Shown: positions 49,526 through 58,470 of the stretch, piece after piece
Layout of the letters: every line of letters starts with the position of its first letter
How positions within the stretch are numbered: position 1 is the stretch's first letter
Source of the DNA: VFMC01 sp040398525
GTDB taxonomy: Bacteria > Actinomycetota > Acidimicrobiia > Acidimicrobiales > Ilumatobacteraceae
Length of the DNA stretch: 64,000 nucleotides
Direction of reading: 5' to 3'
Assembly (NCBI GenBank): GCA_040398525.1
Contig: JBBATY010000005.1
Location: 96,089 to 160,088, forward strand
Position numbers and translations under genes: made by a program
Notes under the pieces: generated by a model
Database searches by the model: none
What the model saw: the letters and a program-made list of their open reading frames with translations, nothing else
What the model was told of the DNA's origin: nothing

Positions 49526-50035
49526 TCACGAGTCGAGCCGACCCTTCAGCTCGTCGAGTGCAGCCCAGCGCGGGTCGGCTGCGTCCTGCGAGCACCCACA
49601 GGCCTCGTGGTTCCGGTCGACCCCGCACGTGGGGCACAGCCCCCGGCAGTCGGGGCGGCACAGCGGCACGAGGGGCGCGTCGAGCAGCAGCACCTCGCGC
49701 ACCATCGGCTCGAGGTCGAGCAGATCGCCCAGCTCGAAGGCGTCCGGATCGGTGACCTGGCGCTGGTAGAGCTCGTGGACCTCGCTGTCGAGGGCCCCGA
49801 TCGCCGGCGCCGCGCAACGCCGGCAGGTCCCGTGCCATGTGGCGTGCAGGTTGCCTCTGACCACGATGCCGTCGGTGAGCGCTTCGAGCCGCAGCACGAC
49901 GTCGACGGGCTCGTCGGCGACGAACCGCGGGTCGTCGATGCCGAGCTCGCCGATCGTGAGCGACGTCTCGACGACGCGCTCGGACCCCGGGCGATGCAAC
50001 AGTTCGACAGCGTTCAGGCGCAGTGGTGAGGCCAC
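49526..50035 (-). CDS. DUF177 (YceD-like) protein
   Basis: The 169-residue protein has two Cys pairs, CRRC and CPTC, and the segment LLLDAPLVPLCRPDCRGLCPTCGVDRN typical of DUF177. The family is encoded next to rpmF and has been linked to 23S rRNA accumulation. The start is GTG at 50035. The 83 bases to rpmF hold no gene. Confidence 0.92.
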   Translation of the reverse strand: MASPLRLNAVELLHRPGSERVVETSLTIGELGIDDPRFVADEPVDVVLRLEALTDGIVVRGNLHATWHGTCRRCAAPAIGALDSEVHELYQRQVTDPDAFELGDLLDLEPMVREVLLLDAPLVPLCRPDCRGLCPTCGVDRNHEACGCSQDAADPRWAALDELKGRLDS

Positions 50036-50080
50036 GTCGCCACGCTAGCGGTTGGGTGCCCCGGCCTGGTCGGCCGCTGC

Positions 50081-50674
50081 TCAGCGGTCCTGGTCGAAAA
50101 AGCCCTTGCTCGGGTCGTCGTGCTCGGGCTCGGCCTCGTGGCGATGCGCCCCGATGGACAGCTTGTGGCGGCCCGACTGCACGGTCTTGTTGAGACGGTC
50201 GAGCAGGATCTCGAAGCTCGCCAGCCGCTGGTCGAGGAAGTCCTCGGTCTGCAGGCGAAGGCGGCGGGCGTCAGCCTCGGCTGCCTCGTTCAGTTGCCGG
50301 GCGCGCTGCTCGGCAGCGCGCACCACCTCGGTGCGCTGCACCATCCGCTCCGCCTGGACGCGAGCCGCCTCGAGCAACTCGTCGGCCTCGCGGCGTGTCT
50401 TGGCCACGAACTCCTGGCGCTCCTTGATCATCCAGCGCGCCTGGCGGACCTCCTCGGGCAAGCGGTGCAGCGCCTCCTCGAGCAACTCGATGATCTCGTC
50501 GCGGTCGATGCGCGGCGACGACGACAACGGCATGGTGGGAGCGGTCGCGATGATGTCGATCGCCCTGCGCAACAACTGATCGGCGTCGCCGACGTAGCCC
50601 TGCGTCGACACCACGTAGGCGTCGGAGTCGTCGATCTCGTCGTAGCCGTCGTCGTACTTGTCGTCGTAGGTCAT
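50081..50674 (-). CDS. Acidic, coiled-coil DivIVA-like protein
   Basis: The 197-residue protein has an acidic N-terminus (TYDDKYDDGYDEIDDSD). A helical core from about residue 60 (IDRDEIIELLEEALHRLPEEVRQARWMIKERQEF) continues as a coiled coil (RREADELLEAARVQAERMVQRTE). Such proteins resemble DivIVA/Wag31 relatives and the ATPase-like coiled-coil proteins near coaD in actinobacteria. The start overlaps the coaD stop (ATGA). A role in cell-pole or wall organisation is inferred. Confidence 0.8.
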   Translation of the reverse strand: MTYDDKYDDGYDEIDDSDAYVVSTQGYVGDADQLLRRAIDIIATAPTMPLSSSPRIDRDEIIELLEEALHRLPEEVRQARWMIKERQEFVAKTRREADELLEAARVQAERMVQRTEVVRAAEQRARQLNEAAEADARRLRLQTEDFLDQRLASFEILLDRLNKTVQSGRHKLSIGAHRHEAEPEHDDPSKGFFDQDR

Positions 50675-51165
50675 CGTGTTCCGATCACTCGTTCGAGGTG
50701 TGCCAGCACCGGCGCCGGCACCATCTGGCTCACGTCGCCACCGTACTGCGCGATCTCGCGGATGAAGCGGCTGCTGATGAAGCCCCGATCGGGCCGGCAC
50801 GGCAGGTACACCGTGCGCACTCCGGCCGCCGCATAGTTGGTGTGGGCCATCTGCTGCTCGACCTCGAAGTCGCCCGGGGTGCGCAACCCCTTCACGACGA
50901 AGTCGGCCTGCGCCGACCGGGCGGCGTCGACGGCGAGGCCCGGAAAGGCCTCGACGCGGATGCTGTGGCCGACGCTCCGCAGTGGGGAGACGCACTCGTC
51001 GATCATGGCCATGCGCTCGTCGAGGGAGAACATCCCACTCGGCTTGGCAGGATTGTGCATGGTGGCGACGACGACGTCGCCGAACAGCTCGGCCGCCTGT
51101 TCGATGACATCGAGGTGGCCGAGATGGATCGGATCGAAGCTGCCCGGGTACAGCACGGTCGCCAT
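50671..51165 (-). CDS. coaD: Phosphopantetheine adenylyltransferase
   Basis: The 164-residue enzyme makes dephospho-CoA. It shows GSFDPIHLGHLDVIEQAAELF with the HxGH motif, VVKGLRTPGDFEVEQQMAHTN and a late ISSRFIREIAQYGGD (usually ISSSxVKE). It follows rsmD by 12 bases, the common bacterial order. Confidence 0.97.
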   Translation of the reverse strand: MATVLYPGSFDPIHLGHLDVIEQAAELFGDVVVATMHNPAKPSGMFSLDERMAMIDECVSPLRSVGHSIRVEAFPGLAVDAARSAQADFVVKGLRTPGDFEVEQQMAHTNYAAAGVRTVYLPCRPDRGFISSRFIREIAQYGGDVSQMVPAPVLAHLERVIGTR

Positions 51166-51177
51166 GGGGTGGGCAGG

Positions 51178-51705
51178 TTACTCCTCGTCGTCGACCGCGC
51201 CGAGCAGCGTGACCGTGGTGCGTCCGTACCCGCGCGAGCGCAGCACAGTGCGACCCTCAGGCGCCGCGACCTCGCGTGCCGCCTCGCACACGACATAGGG
51301 CGCGTCGATCCGGCCGAGCAGATCGCCCCATGCGTCGAAGGCGTACGGAGGGTCGATGATCGCGAGGTCGCAGGGTCGACCGATGCCCGGCCACGACCAG
51401 ACATCGGCCACCACGACGGTCGACCTGCCGGCAAGCCCGAGGGCCGAGATGTTGGCGCGCAGGGCCACCACTGCGGCCCGATCACGCTCGACGAACGTGC
51501 AGTGGGCGGCACCCCGCGAGAGCGCCTCGATGCCCATCGCGCCGGAGCCGGCGAACAGGTCGAGCACCTCGGCGTCGGCGACGACGCCCATCGACTCGAG
51601 TGAGTTGAACACGGCTTGACGCACCTTGTCGGTGGTCGGCCTGGTCGTCTCACCGGTCGGAGCCACGAGCTTGCGCCCACGCAGTTCGCCGGCCACAACG
51701 CGCAT
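51178..51705 (-). CDS. rsmD: 16S rRNA (guanine-N2)-methyltransferase RsmD
   Basis: The 175-residue enzyme begins MRVVAGELRGRKLVAPTG. It contains RPTTDKVRQAVFNSL, the SAM loop LDLFAGSGAMGIEALSRG and the catalytic DPPY (IIDPPYAFD). It methylates G966 of 16S rRNA in E. coli numbering. The upstream open frame overlaps the divergent small gene region and is not coding. Confidence 0.95.
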   Translation of the reverse strand: MRVVAGELRGRKLVAPTGETTRPTTDKVRQAVFNSLESMGVVADAEVLDLFAGSGAMGIEALSRGAAHCTFVERDRAAVVALRANISALGLAGRSTVVVADVWSWPGIGRPCDLAIIDPPYAFDAWGDLLGRIDAPYVVCEAAREVAAPEGRTVLRSRGYGRTTVTLLGAVDDEE

Positions 51706-51753
51706 GGATGCCGAGGCTACCCACCGGGGCCCGGCAGCGGGCAGACTGGCACA

Positions 51754-51933
51754 ATGCCGACACCTGCCCCGACCATCGACTGCGTCGACTGTGGCGGCCG
51801 GTGCCATCTGCTCACCCACACCCCGGAGGATGGTGCGTGGGAGGTCGGCGACATCGTCGCCTACCGCTGCGAGGACTGTCTCGACCGCTGGGACCTCGAG
51901 CTCACCGACGACGACGTCGGCGAGCCCGCCTAG
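51754..51933 (+). CDS. Small zinc-ribbon protein (59 residues)
   Basis: The protein has two CxxC pairs (CVDCGGRC and CEDC) about 35 residues apart, a WEVGDIVAYRCEDCLDRWDLEL core and an acidic tail, fitting a small Zn-binding domain. Its TAG and the TAG of the convergent protease gene share the palindrome CTAG at 51930-51933, so the two genes end on the same bases. The function is unknown. Confidence 0.72.
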   Translation: MPTPAPTIDCVDCGGRCHLLTHTPEDGAWEVGDIVAYRCEDCLDRWDLELTDDDVGEPA

Positions 51934-53375
51934 TCGAGGACGAACTCGACGGGCTCGGTCTCGTTGGCGGCCGAGTCGATGCCGATCACGCACACCTTCA
52001 CCGGCAGCTCCTCCGGCCCGATCATCAGTGGCACCCGCCGGTAGCGGAAGTACTGGCTCTCGTCGGCGCAGTCCGTGCCTGCTGCCGGGCCGTATGCGAG
52101 CAGGAAGTCACTGAGGTCGGGCGGGTTGAAGATCGGCTCGGCGAAGTAGCCGTCCGCAGTGCTGCCGCTGCTCGCCAGCTCGATCGGGCCGACCGGCGGT
52201 GAGAGGTCGGTGGTGGCCCGAGCGAACCCGGCGCGAAGCAGTGCCAGCGAACCGTCGGCATCGACACCGGCGACGCACAGCAGTTGCGTGCTCTCGGCAT
52301 CGGGCAGCGGCTCGGAGATCGGTCCGGCCGGCTGCGGCTCGCCGTACCCTTCGGCAACGCGGCAGTCGGTGGTGGCGATCGGGCCCACCTTCAGCGCGAC
52401 CTCGTCGAACGTGCCGGGTGCCACCTCGGCTGTCCACGACCAGGGGGAGCGTCCGTAGATGGTCACTTGCTGGACCGCGACAGGGTCGGCCGGCTCGAGC
52501 ACGCAGTCGCCACCGAGGGTGAAGCGCCCCTCGACCACACAGCCGGCCAACACGTCGACCGGCTGCGCGTAGCTGGTGTCGCTGACCTGCACCGGCTCGG
52601 AGCCGACGAGCTCGCAAGGCCGACCGAGGTCGCACTCGCCCCCGGACGGCGCACCGATCGTCGTGGTGTTGATGATCGCCACCACAGCGCCACTGCTGTC
52701 GAACACCGGCGAGCCGGAGTGGCCGCCGACGATGCCGCGGCAGTCGTTGGGCTGCGCCGCGTCCCAGATCCAGCGCCACTCGAGCAGGCGCACCGGCTCG
52801 CGCAGCACCGTGCAGTCGACCCGACGCAGGAACGTCTCCTCGGCCGGCACCCCCGCGGTGGGCACGCCGACAACGGTGATCGGCGCGCCGACGGGCGCGA
52901 GCGGCGCGATCCGGTAGGCGGCGATGCCTTGCGACTGAAGTTCGCCGAGCGTCCGATCGAGCTCGACCACGGCCAGATCGGTGCCACGCATGGTGGCCCA
53001 TCGCGTGGATGTGCTCTGCACCTCGACGACATCGTCGACGGTGTCGATGAACGACCGGAAGGTGACGCTGAGGGGAGCCGACGCATCGTCGACGACGACG
53101 GTCGAGCTGTCCCAGATCCCCACGCAGTGCCCGTTGGTGACGAGCGTTCCCGGCGCCTCGGGCGCGCCGGTGTCGAGCAGGAAGCCGGTGCACGACGACG
53201 ACCCGCGCAGTGAGGCGACGCCGGAGAACTGTTCGCTCTCGCCCGCCGCGTTGGCGAGCAGTTGCCCGAGCTGCGCAGCATCGCCACCGCCGGACCCGTC
53301 GACGACGAGGTCGTCACTGCAGGCCGTCGCAGCCACCACGACAGCGAGCACCACCAACATCCGAGCTCTGCCCAC
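51930..53375 (-). CDS. Secreted trypsin-like serine protease (lipoprotein)
   Basis: The 481-residue protein has a lipoprotein-type signal (VLAVVVAATACS). The catalytic triad appears as His in LVTNGHCVG, Asp in GTDLAVVELD and Ser in GIVGGHSGSPVFD, in the chymotrypsin order. A long C-terminal region with several Cys follows, without repeats. It is probably a surface-bound protease or an inactive relative; all three residues are in place. The start is GTG at 53375 with GGAGGGG just upstream; ATG at 53360 is an alternative. Confidence 0.87.
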   Translation of the reverse strand: MGRARMLVVLAVVVAATACSDDLVVDGSGGGDAAQLGQLLANAAGESEQFSGVASLRGSSSCTGFLLDTGAPEAPGTLVTNGHCVGIWDSSTVVVDDASAPLSVTFRSFIDTVDDVVEVQSTSTRWATMRGTDLAVVELDRTLGELQSQGIAAYRIAPLAPVGAPITVVGVPTAGVPAEETFLRRVDCTVLREPVRLLEWRWIWDAAQPNDCRGIVGGHSGSPVFDSSGAVVAIINTTTIGAPSGGECDLGRPCELVGSEPVQVSDTSYAQPVDVLAGCVVEGRFTLGGDCVLEPADPVAVQQVTIYGRSPWSWTAEVAPGTFDEVALKVGPIATTDCRVAEGYGEPQPAGPISEPLPDAESTQLLCVAGVDADGSLALLRAGFARATTDLSPPVGPIELASSGSTADGYFAEPIFNPPDLSDFLLAYGPAAGTDCADESQYFRYRRVPLMIGPEELPVKVCVIGIDSAANETEPVEFVLD

Positions 53376-53459
53376 ATCCCCTCCCGATCCGTGCGGACAG
53401 CGTCACCGTAGCGAGGTCGCACCCCCACGGTCGCGGATCTGCAGGGCCGAGCCGCAACC

Positions 53460-55622
53460 TCAGCTCTTGAACAGGAAGGCCTCGTCCTCGGAGCTGAACA
53501 ACAGCGCCAGCTCGTCGGCGAGAACCGGGTGCGTCCCGAGATCGGGGGCGTCCCCCACCAGCGAGACGGCCGCATCCCGGGCGAAGCCGACAAGCTCGCG
53601 GTCGCGGCGTAGCGACGCCAGCCGAAGGTCGCTGCGCCCCTTCTGCGACGTGCTCATGATGGTGCCCTCACCACGCAGGTCGAGGTCGACCTCGGCCAGC
53701 TCGAAGCCGTCGGTGCTGGCCACGAGGGCGTCGATGCGCGGGTTCGCTTCAGCGACCGACTCCTCGGGATTGGTGACCAACCAGCAGCGCGAGGCGTGGC
53801 GTCCGCGTCCCACACGGCCCCGGAGCTGGTGCAGTTGGGCGATCCCGAAGCGGTCGGCGTCGAGGATCACCATCACTGTTGCGTTCGGGACGTCGACACC
53901 CACCTCGATCACGGTCGTTGCCACCAGCACGTCGAGGTCGTGCCGACGGAAGCGGTCCATCACCGATTCCTTGTCGGCGGCGGGCATCCGCCCGTGGAGC
54001 AGGGCCAGCCGCAGCCCGGCGAGCTCGCCCGCCTGCAGCTGCTCGAAGGTCTCCTCGGCGCTGGCCAACTCGAGCTTGTCGCTCTCGGTGATCAACGGGC
54101 ACACCACGTACGCCTGACGTCCGGCAGCCACCTCGCTGCGCACATCGGCCCACACCTCGGCATGTTCGAGCGGCCCCGCCGCCGAGCGGGTGGCGATCGG
54201 GGTGCGACCCGGTGGCAGTTCGTCGAGCACGCTCACATCGAGGTCGCCGTACACCGTCATCGCCGCCGTCCGCGGGATCGGCGTCGCCGTCATCACCAAC
54301 ACATCGGGCACCGCCCCGTCGCCGGCCTTGTCGCGCAGCGCCGCCCGCTGCTCGACCCCGAAGCGGTGCTGCTCGTCGACCACCACCACCCCGAGGCTGT
54401 GAAAGGCCACCTTGTCCTGGATCAGCGCATGTGTGCCGATTGCGATGTCGACTGCGCCGTCGGCAATGCCGGCGAGGACCTCGCGTCGCTCGGCACCACC
54501 GACGCGGTTGGTGAGCAACTCGATCCGCAACGGCCGATCCCCGAACAGATTGCCCGGGTCCGGCACCGTCACGTCGCGCAACAGGGCGCGCACACCCGCG
54601 GCGTGCTGCTCGGCCAGCACCTCGGTGGGGGCCATCAGCGCCGCCTGGTGGCCGCCCTGGACGGCGACGAGCATCGCGCTCACCGCTACCAGGGTCTTGC
54701 CCGCGCCGACGTCGCCCTGGAGCAACCGGTGCATCGGCGACGGGGCAGCCAGATCGGCCTCGATCTCAGCGATCACCCGCTGCTGGGCCCCGGTCAGCTC
54801 GTAGGGCAGCGCGGCTCGAAGCCTGCCGACCAACGAGCCGTCGAGCCGGTGGGAGATGCCCTTCGACGCCTGCTCGAGCGCCCGCTTTCGAGCAACCAGC
54901 ACCGTCTGGACCCGCAGCAGCTCGTCGAAGGCCAGGCGGCGCCGGGCGCGGGCCTGGTCGGCCATCGACTCGGGCAGATGGATGAGGCGCAATGCATCAG
55001 TGCGGTCGAGCAGCCCCAGGCGACGCTGAACCTCCCACGGCACCGGATCGGCGATGCCCCGTGCGGCACAGCGTTCGAGGGCGTTCTCGACGAACCCGGC
55101 GATCTCCCAGGTGGTGAGCGCCACCTTCTCGCTCTGCGGGTAGATCGGCACGATCCGCCCGGTGCGGTCGCCGATCATGTCGACCACCGGGTTCGTCATC
55201 TGCAGCCCGCCGCGGAACACCTCGGCCCGGCCGAACAGCGACACGTTCAGGCCCTCGACGAGCTGCTTCTCACGCCATGGCTGGTTGAAGAAGGTGACGG
55301 TGAGCCGGCCGCTGCCATCGCCGATCACGGCCGAGACGAGGGTCTTGCGGTTCCGGGTCAGGCGCTTGCTGACCGTGCGCACTGCGCCGAGCACCAACGC
55401 CTCCTGGCCCGGTACCAGGTCGGAGATCCGTGCCTCGTTGCTGCGGTCGACCCATCGGCGAGGATAGAAGGTGAGCAGATCGAGCACCGTGGTGATGCCG
55501 AACTGGGCGAGCGCAGCCTCCTTGCGCTCTCCGACCCCGCGCAGACGCTGCACCGGGATCGAGTCGAGCTCTCGCAGCGTCAGCGGACCGGTCACGGCGT
55601 TCACTGTACGGAATGGGGCCAT
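53460..55622 (-). CDS. recG: ATP-dependent DNA helicase RecG
   Basis: The 720-residue helicase remodels stalled replication forks. The wedge domain lies near residues 60-150. Motif I is LQGDVGAGKTLVAVSAML, motif II is VVVDEQHRFGVEQR (DEQH), motif III is VMTATPIPRT, and motif VI is QLRGRVGRGRHASRC, followed by the C-terminal TRG-like segment. The start ATG at 55622 is 142 bases from the divergent rpmB; no SOS box is evident there. Confidence 0.97.
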   Translation of the reverse strand: MAPFRTVNAVTGPLTLRELDSIPVQRLRGVGERKEAALAQFGITTVLDLLTFYPRRWVDRSNEARISDLVPGQEALVLGAVRTVSKRLTRNRKTLVSAVIGDGSGRLTVTFFNQPWREKQLVEGLNVSLFGRAEVFRGGLQMTNPVVDMIGDRTGRIVPIYPQSEKVALTTWEIAGFVENALERCAARGIADPVPWEVQRRLGLLDRTDALRLIHLPESMADQARARRRLAFDELLRVQTVLVARKRALEQASKGISHRLDGSLVGRLRAALPYELTGAQQRVIAEIEADLAAPSPMHRLLQGDVGAGKTLVAVSAMLVAVQGGHQAALMAPTEVLAEQHAAGVRALLRDVTVPDPGNLFGDRPLRIELLTNRVGGAERREVLAGIADGAVDIAIGTHALIQDKVAFHSLGVVVVDEQHRFGVEQRAALRDKAGDGAVPDVLVMTATPIPRTAAMTVYGDLDVSVLDELPPGRTPIATRSAAGPLEHAEVWADVRSEVAAGRQAYVVCPLITESDKLELASAEETFEQLQAGELAGLRLALLHGRMPAADKESVMDRFRRHDLDVLVATTVIEVGVDVPNATVMVILDADRFGIAQLHQLRGRVGRGRHASRCWLVTNPEESVAEANPRIDALVASTDGFELAEVDLDLRGEGTIMSTSQKGRSDLRLASLRRDRELVGFARDAAVSLVGDAPDLGTHPVLADELALLFSSEDEAFLFKS

Positions 55623-55764
55623 GCGCGGAAACGATCACCGACCTGGCCGGACGCTTGGGGAAGAGCGACCAGACGCTGGTAGGTTGAAGAGTCCACCCGG
55701 GCGCTGTGAGACCTGTTCATCTGCCTCACCGACCGGGTTATCCGTGCAGGAAAGAAGGCGAGTC

Positions 55765-55956
55765 ATGGCATCTGTGTGTGAAGTGTGCGGCAAGGGCCCG
55801 TCGTGGGGCATGTCGGTGTCGCACTCGCATCGGCGCACCAAGCGTCGGTGGAACCCGAACATCCAGCGTGTCCGCGCCCTCGTCGGTGGCGCTCCCAAGC
55901 GCCTGTACGTCTGCACGGGCTGCATCAAGAGCGGCAAGATCGTCAAGGCCGGCTGA
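55765..55956 (+). CDS. rpmB: Large ribosomal subunit protein bL28
   Basis: The 63-residue protein has the L28 pattern: MASVCEVCGKGPSWGMSVSHSHRRTKRRWNPNIQ-type start and a second Cys pair (CTGC). The Cys pairs indicate the zinc-binding form. GGAAAGAAGG lies 7-16 bases before the ATG. It is divergent from recG. Confidence 0.97.
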   Translation: MASVCEVCGKGPSWGMSVSHSHRRTKRRWNPNIQRVRALVGGAPKRLYVCTGCIKSGKIVKAG

Positions 55957-55963
55957 GGCGACC

Positions 55964-56185
55964 GTGCAGGGCGTCGTCAAGTCGTACGATCCCTCCACGG
56001 GCATCGGGGTCGTGATGAGCGACACCGATCTGAGCGACATCGATCTTGCAGGTGATGCGCTCGATGGCTCGATCTTCCGGATGCTCCGCCAGGGGCAGCG
56101 CGTGGTGTTCGACCTCGACGCCTCTGGATGTGCCACTCATCTGCGCCTCGGCAGCGAGCGCGACATGGGAACGCCCGGCCAGTAG
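55964..56185 (+). CDS. Small cold-shock-domain-like protein
   Basis: The 73-residue protein (GTG start, 7 bases after the rpmB stop) reads VQGVVKSYDPSTGIGVVMSDTD. It then has a central region with IFRMLRQGQRVVFDLDASGCATHLRLGS. The spacing of GVVKSYDPSTGIGVV, F and QRVVFDL resembles a cold-shock OB fold but lacks the usual RNP1 aromatic cluster (KGFGFI). It may bind nucleic acid weakly. It is probably co-transcribed with rpmB. Confidence 0.68.
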   Translation: MQGVVKSYDPSTGIGVVMSDTDLSDIDLAGDALDGSIFRMLRQGQRVVFDLDASGCATHLRLGSERDMGTPGQ

Positions 56186-56263
56186 GTCGGGCGTTCGTCG
56201 TCATACCCATCCCTCCCCCACCCACTCCGGCGACCCTCGTTCAGCGCCGGGAAGGAGCCCCCG

Positions 56264-58060
56264 ATGAGCGCCACCACCCAGAACACCCGCCTGAAGGAGT
56301 GGGTCGAGGAGTGGGCAGCGATCCTGCAGCCGGCCGACATCTACTGGTGCGACGGCAGCGCCGAGGAGTACGACCGGCTCTGCCAGACGCTGGTCGACGC
56401 CGGCACCTTCACCCGCCTCGACGAGGCCAAGCGGCCCAACAGCTACTGGGCGCACAGCGACCCGGGTGATGTGGCTCGTGTCGAGGACCGCACCTTCATC
56501 TGCACCCCGGACCCCGCCGATGCAGGCCCCAACAACAACTGGCGCGAGCCCGCCGAGATGCGCGCCGAGCTCATGAAGTTGTACGCCGGCGCGATGCGTG
56601 GCCGCACGATGTACGTCGTGCCGTTCAGCATGGGTCCCCTCGGCTCACCGATCGCCCACATCGGCGTCCAGTTGTCGGACTCCGCCTACGTGGCAGTGAA
56701 CATGCGGATCATGACCCGGATGGGCCAAGCGGCGCTCGATGTGCTCGGCGACAGCCAGTGGGTCCCGTGCGTGCACTCCGTCGGCGCACCGCTGCAGCCG
56801 GGCGAGGCCGACGTGGCCTGGCCGTGCAACCCGGACAACAAGTACATCGTCCACTTCCCCGAGACCCGCGAGATCATGAGCTTCGGCTCGGGCTACGGCG
56901 GCAACGCGCTGCTCGGCAAGAAGTGCTTTGCCCTGCGCATCGCCTCGGTGATGGCCCGCGACGACGGCTGGCTGGCCGAGCACATGCTCATCTTGAAGCT
57001 CACCAATCCGCATGGTGAGGTGAAGTACATCGCTGCCGCCTTCCCGTCGGCATGCGGCAAGACCAATCTCGCGATGCTCGTGCCCACGATCCCGGGATGG
57101 CGCGCCGAGACCATCGGCGACGACATCTGCTGGATGAAGTTCGGCGCCGACGGTCGGCTCTACGCGATCAACCCCGAGGCCGGCTTCTTCGGCGTCGCTC
57201 CCGGAACCGGCTACGACACCAACGCCAATGCCATGGAGACCCTCTGGGGCAACTCCATCTTCACCAACACGGCGCTCACCAGCGAGCAGGACGTGTGGTG
57301 GGAGGGCATGAGCGACGACGCGCCGGCGCGGGCCACCGACTGGCGCGGCTCGGCATGGACCCCCGAGTCGAGCACCCCGGCAGCGCATCCGAACGCCCGC
57401 TTCACCGCGCCGGCGGCGCAGTGCCCGTCGATGGCTCCGGAGTGGGAGGACCCCGCCGGTGTGCCGATCTCGGCCATCTTGTTCGGCGGCCGCCGCCGCA
57501 CCACGGTGCCGCTCGTCACCCAGGCCAAGGATTGGGACCACGGAGTGTTCCTCGGCTCGATCATGGCCAGCGAGACCACCGCGGCCCAGCAGGGCGCCGT
57601 GGGCAACCTGCGGTTCGACCCGATGGCGATGCTGCCGTTCTGCGGCTACAACATGGCCGACTACTTCGCCCACTGGCTGGCGCTGGGCAAGCACTCCGAC
57701 GAGGACCTGCTGCCGAAGATCTTCTTCGTCAACTGGTTCCGCCGCGATGACGACGGTCGGTTCCTGTGGCCCGGCTACGGCGAGAACAGCCGCGTGCTCA
57801 AGTGGGTGTTCGAGCGTGTCGCCGGCACCGCCGACGCGGTCGAGACCCCCATCGGCATGTTGCCGGCACCCGGTGGCCTCGACACCACCGGACTGGGCGT
57901 CAGCGCTGCCGACCTCGACGAGCTCCTGTCGGTCGACACCGACGGCTGGAAGGCCGCGATCCCACAGATCCGTGCGCACTACGCACAGTTCGGCTCGCAC
58001 CTGCCTGCGCGTCTGCAGCTGTTCCTCGACGAGCTCGACCACGACCTCGCGTCGGCCTGA
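56264..58060 (+). CDS. pckG: Phosphoenolpyruvate carboxykinase (GTP)
   Basis: The 598-residue enzyme converts oxaloacetate and GTP to PEP, CO2 and GDP. It has PNNNWREPAEMRAEL, the Mn-site region (SFGSGYGGNALLGKKCFALRIA), the P-loop FPSACGKTNLAML with the catalytic Cys, and DDICWMKFGADGRLYAINPEAGFFGVAPGT. GGAG lies 9 bases upstream of the ATG. The GTP type is usual in actinobacteria. Confidence 0.98.
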   Translation: MSATTQNTRLKEWVEEWAAILQPADIYWCDGSAEEYDRLCQTLVDAGTFTRLDEAKRPNSYWAHSDPGDVARVEDRTFICTPDPADAGPNNNWREPAEMRAELMKLYAGAMRGRTMYVVPFSMGPLGSPIAHIGVQLSDSAYVAVNMRIMTRMGQAALDVLGDSQWVPCVHSVGAPLQPGEADVAWPCNPDNKYIVHFPETREIMSFGSGYGGNALLGKKCFALRIASVMARDDGWLAEHMLILKLTNPHGEVKYIAAAFPSACGKTNLAMLVPTIPGWRAETIGDDICWMKFGADGRLYAINPEAGFFGVAPGTGYDTNANAMETLWGNSIFTNTALTSEQDVWWEGMSDDAPARATDWRGSAWTPESSTPAAHPNARFTAPAAQCPSMAPEWEDPAGVPISAILFGGRRRTTVPLVTQAKDWDHGVFLGSIMASETTAAQQGAVGNLRFDPMAMLPFCGYNMADYFAHWLALGKHSDEDLLPKIFFVNWFRRDDDGRFLWPGYGENSRVLKWVFERVAGTADAVETPIGMLPAPGGLDTTGLGVSAADLDELLSVDTDGWKAAIPQIRAHYAQFGSHLPARLQLFLDELDHDLASA

Positions 58061-58063
58061 GTC

Positions 58064-58087
58064 CTGAGCGCCGAGCCCGGCGCTCAG
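58064..58087. terminator. Hairpin at convergent ends of pckG and the small membrane-protein gene
   Basis: CTGAGCGCCG and CGGCGCTCAG form a perfect 10-base stem with loop AGCC, 4 bases after the pckG stop. The right arm contains the stop of the opposing gene. It should terminate both transcripts. Confidence 0.72.
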
Positions 58088-58470
58088 CTCATGAACAGGG
58101 CGCGCAGCGCAAGACCCATCACGAACAGGCTGCCGAAGCCGTAGATCAGGTACTGCCGGGTGCGGAGCTGCTTGGCGTACGACACGACGATCCCGATCGC
58201 CACCAGGTTGCTGAACTCATAGAGCATGTGCAACTCGGGGAAGTCCCAGTCGAAGCGCGCCAGCAGCACCGAGGCGACCACCACGTTGACACTGACCACG
58301 GCGTAGGCGAGCCCGGTGAGCCACCAGAGCGCGCGGTGCCTCGCCTGCTCCCAGCGATGCGCGGCGAGCGCCCAGGCCCCGGCGCCCGCACAGAGCGCCA
58401 CCTGCACCCAGAGCCCGACGCGGTACCAGTCGTAGAGGGTCTGCCCGTCCAGGGTGTGCCCTCGGCTCAG
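58084..58470 (-). CDS. Four-helix membrane protein with probable CTG start
   Basis: The product of about 128 residues has four hydrophobic segments (VGLWVQVALCAGAGAWALAA, LTGLAYAVVSVNVVVASVLLA, ELHMLYEFSNLVAIGIVVSYA, LIYGFGSLFVMGLALRALF). No ATG, GTG or TTG is available near the needed start. A CTG at 58470 overlaps the ferritin-like gene's TGA as CTGA, exactly like the GTGA/ATGA junctions elsewhere here, so CTG is proposed. The first in-frame GTG would remove part of helix 1. The function is unknown. Confidence 0.7.
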   Translation of the reverse strand: MSRGHTLDGQTLYDWYRVGLWVQVALCAGAGAWALAAHRWEQARHRALWWLTGLAYAVVSVNVVVASVLLARFDWDFPELHMLYEFSNLVAIGIVVSYAKQLRTRQYLIYGFGSLFVMGLALRALFMS

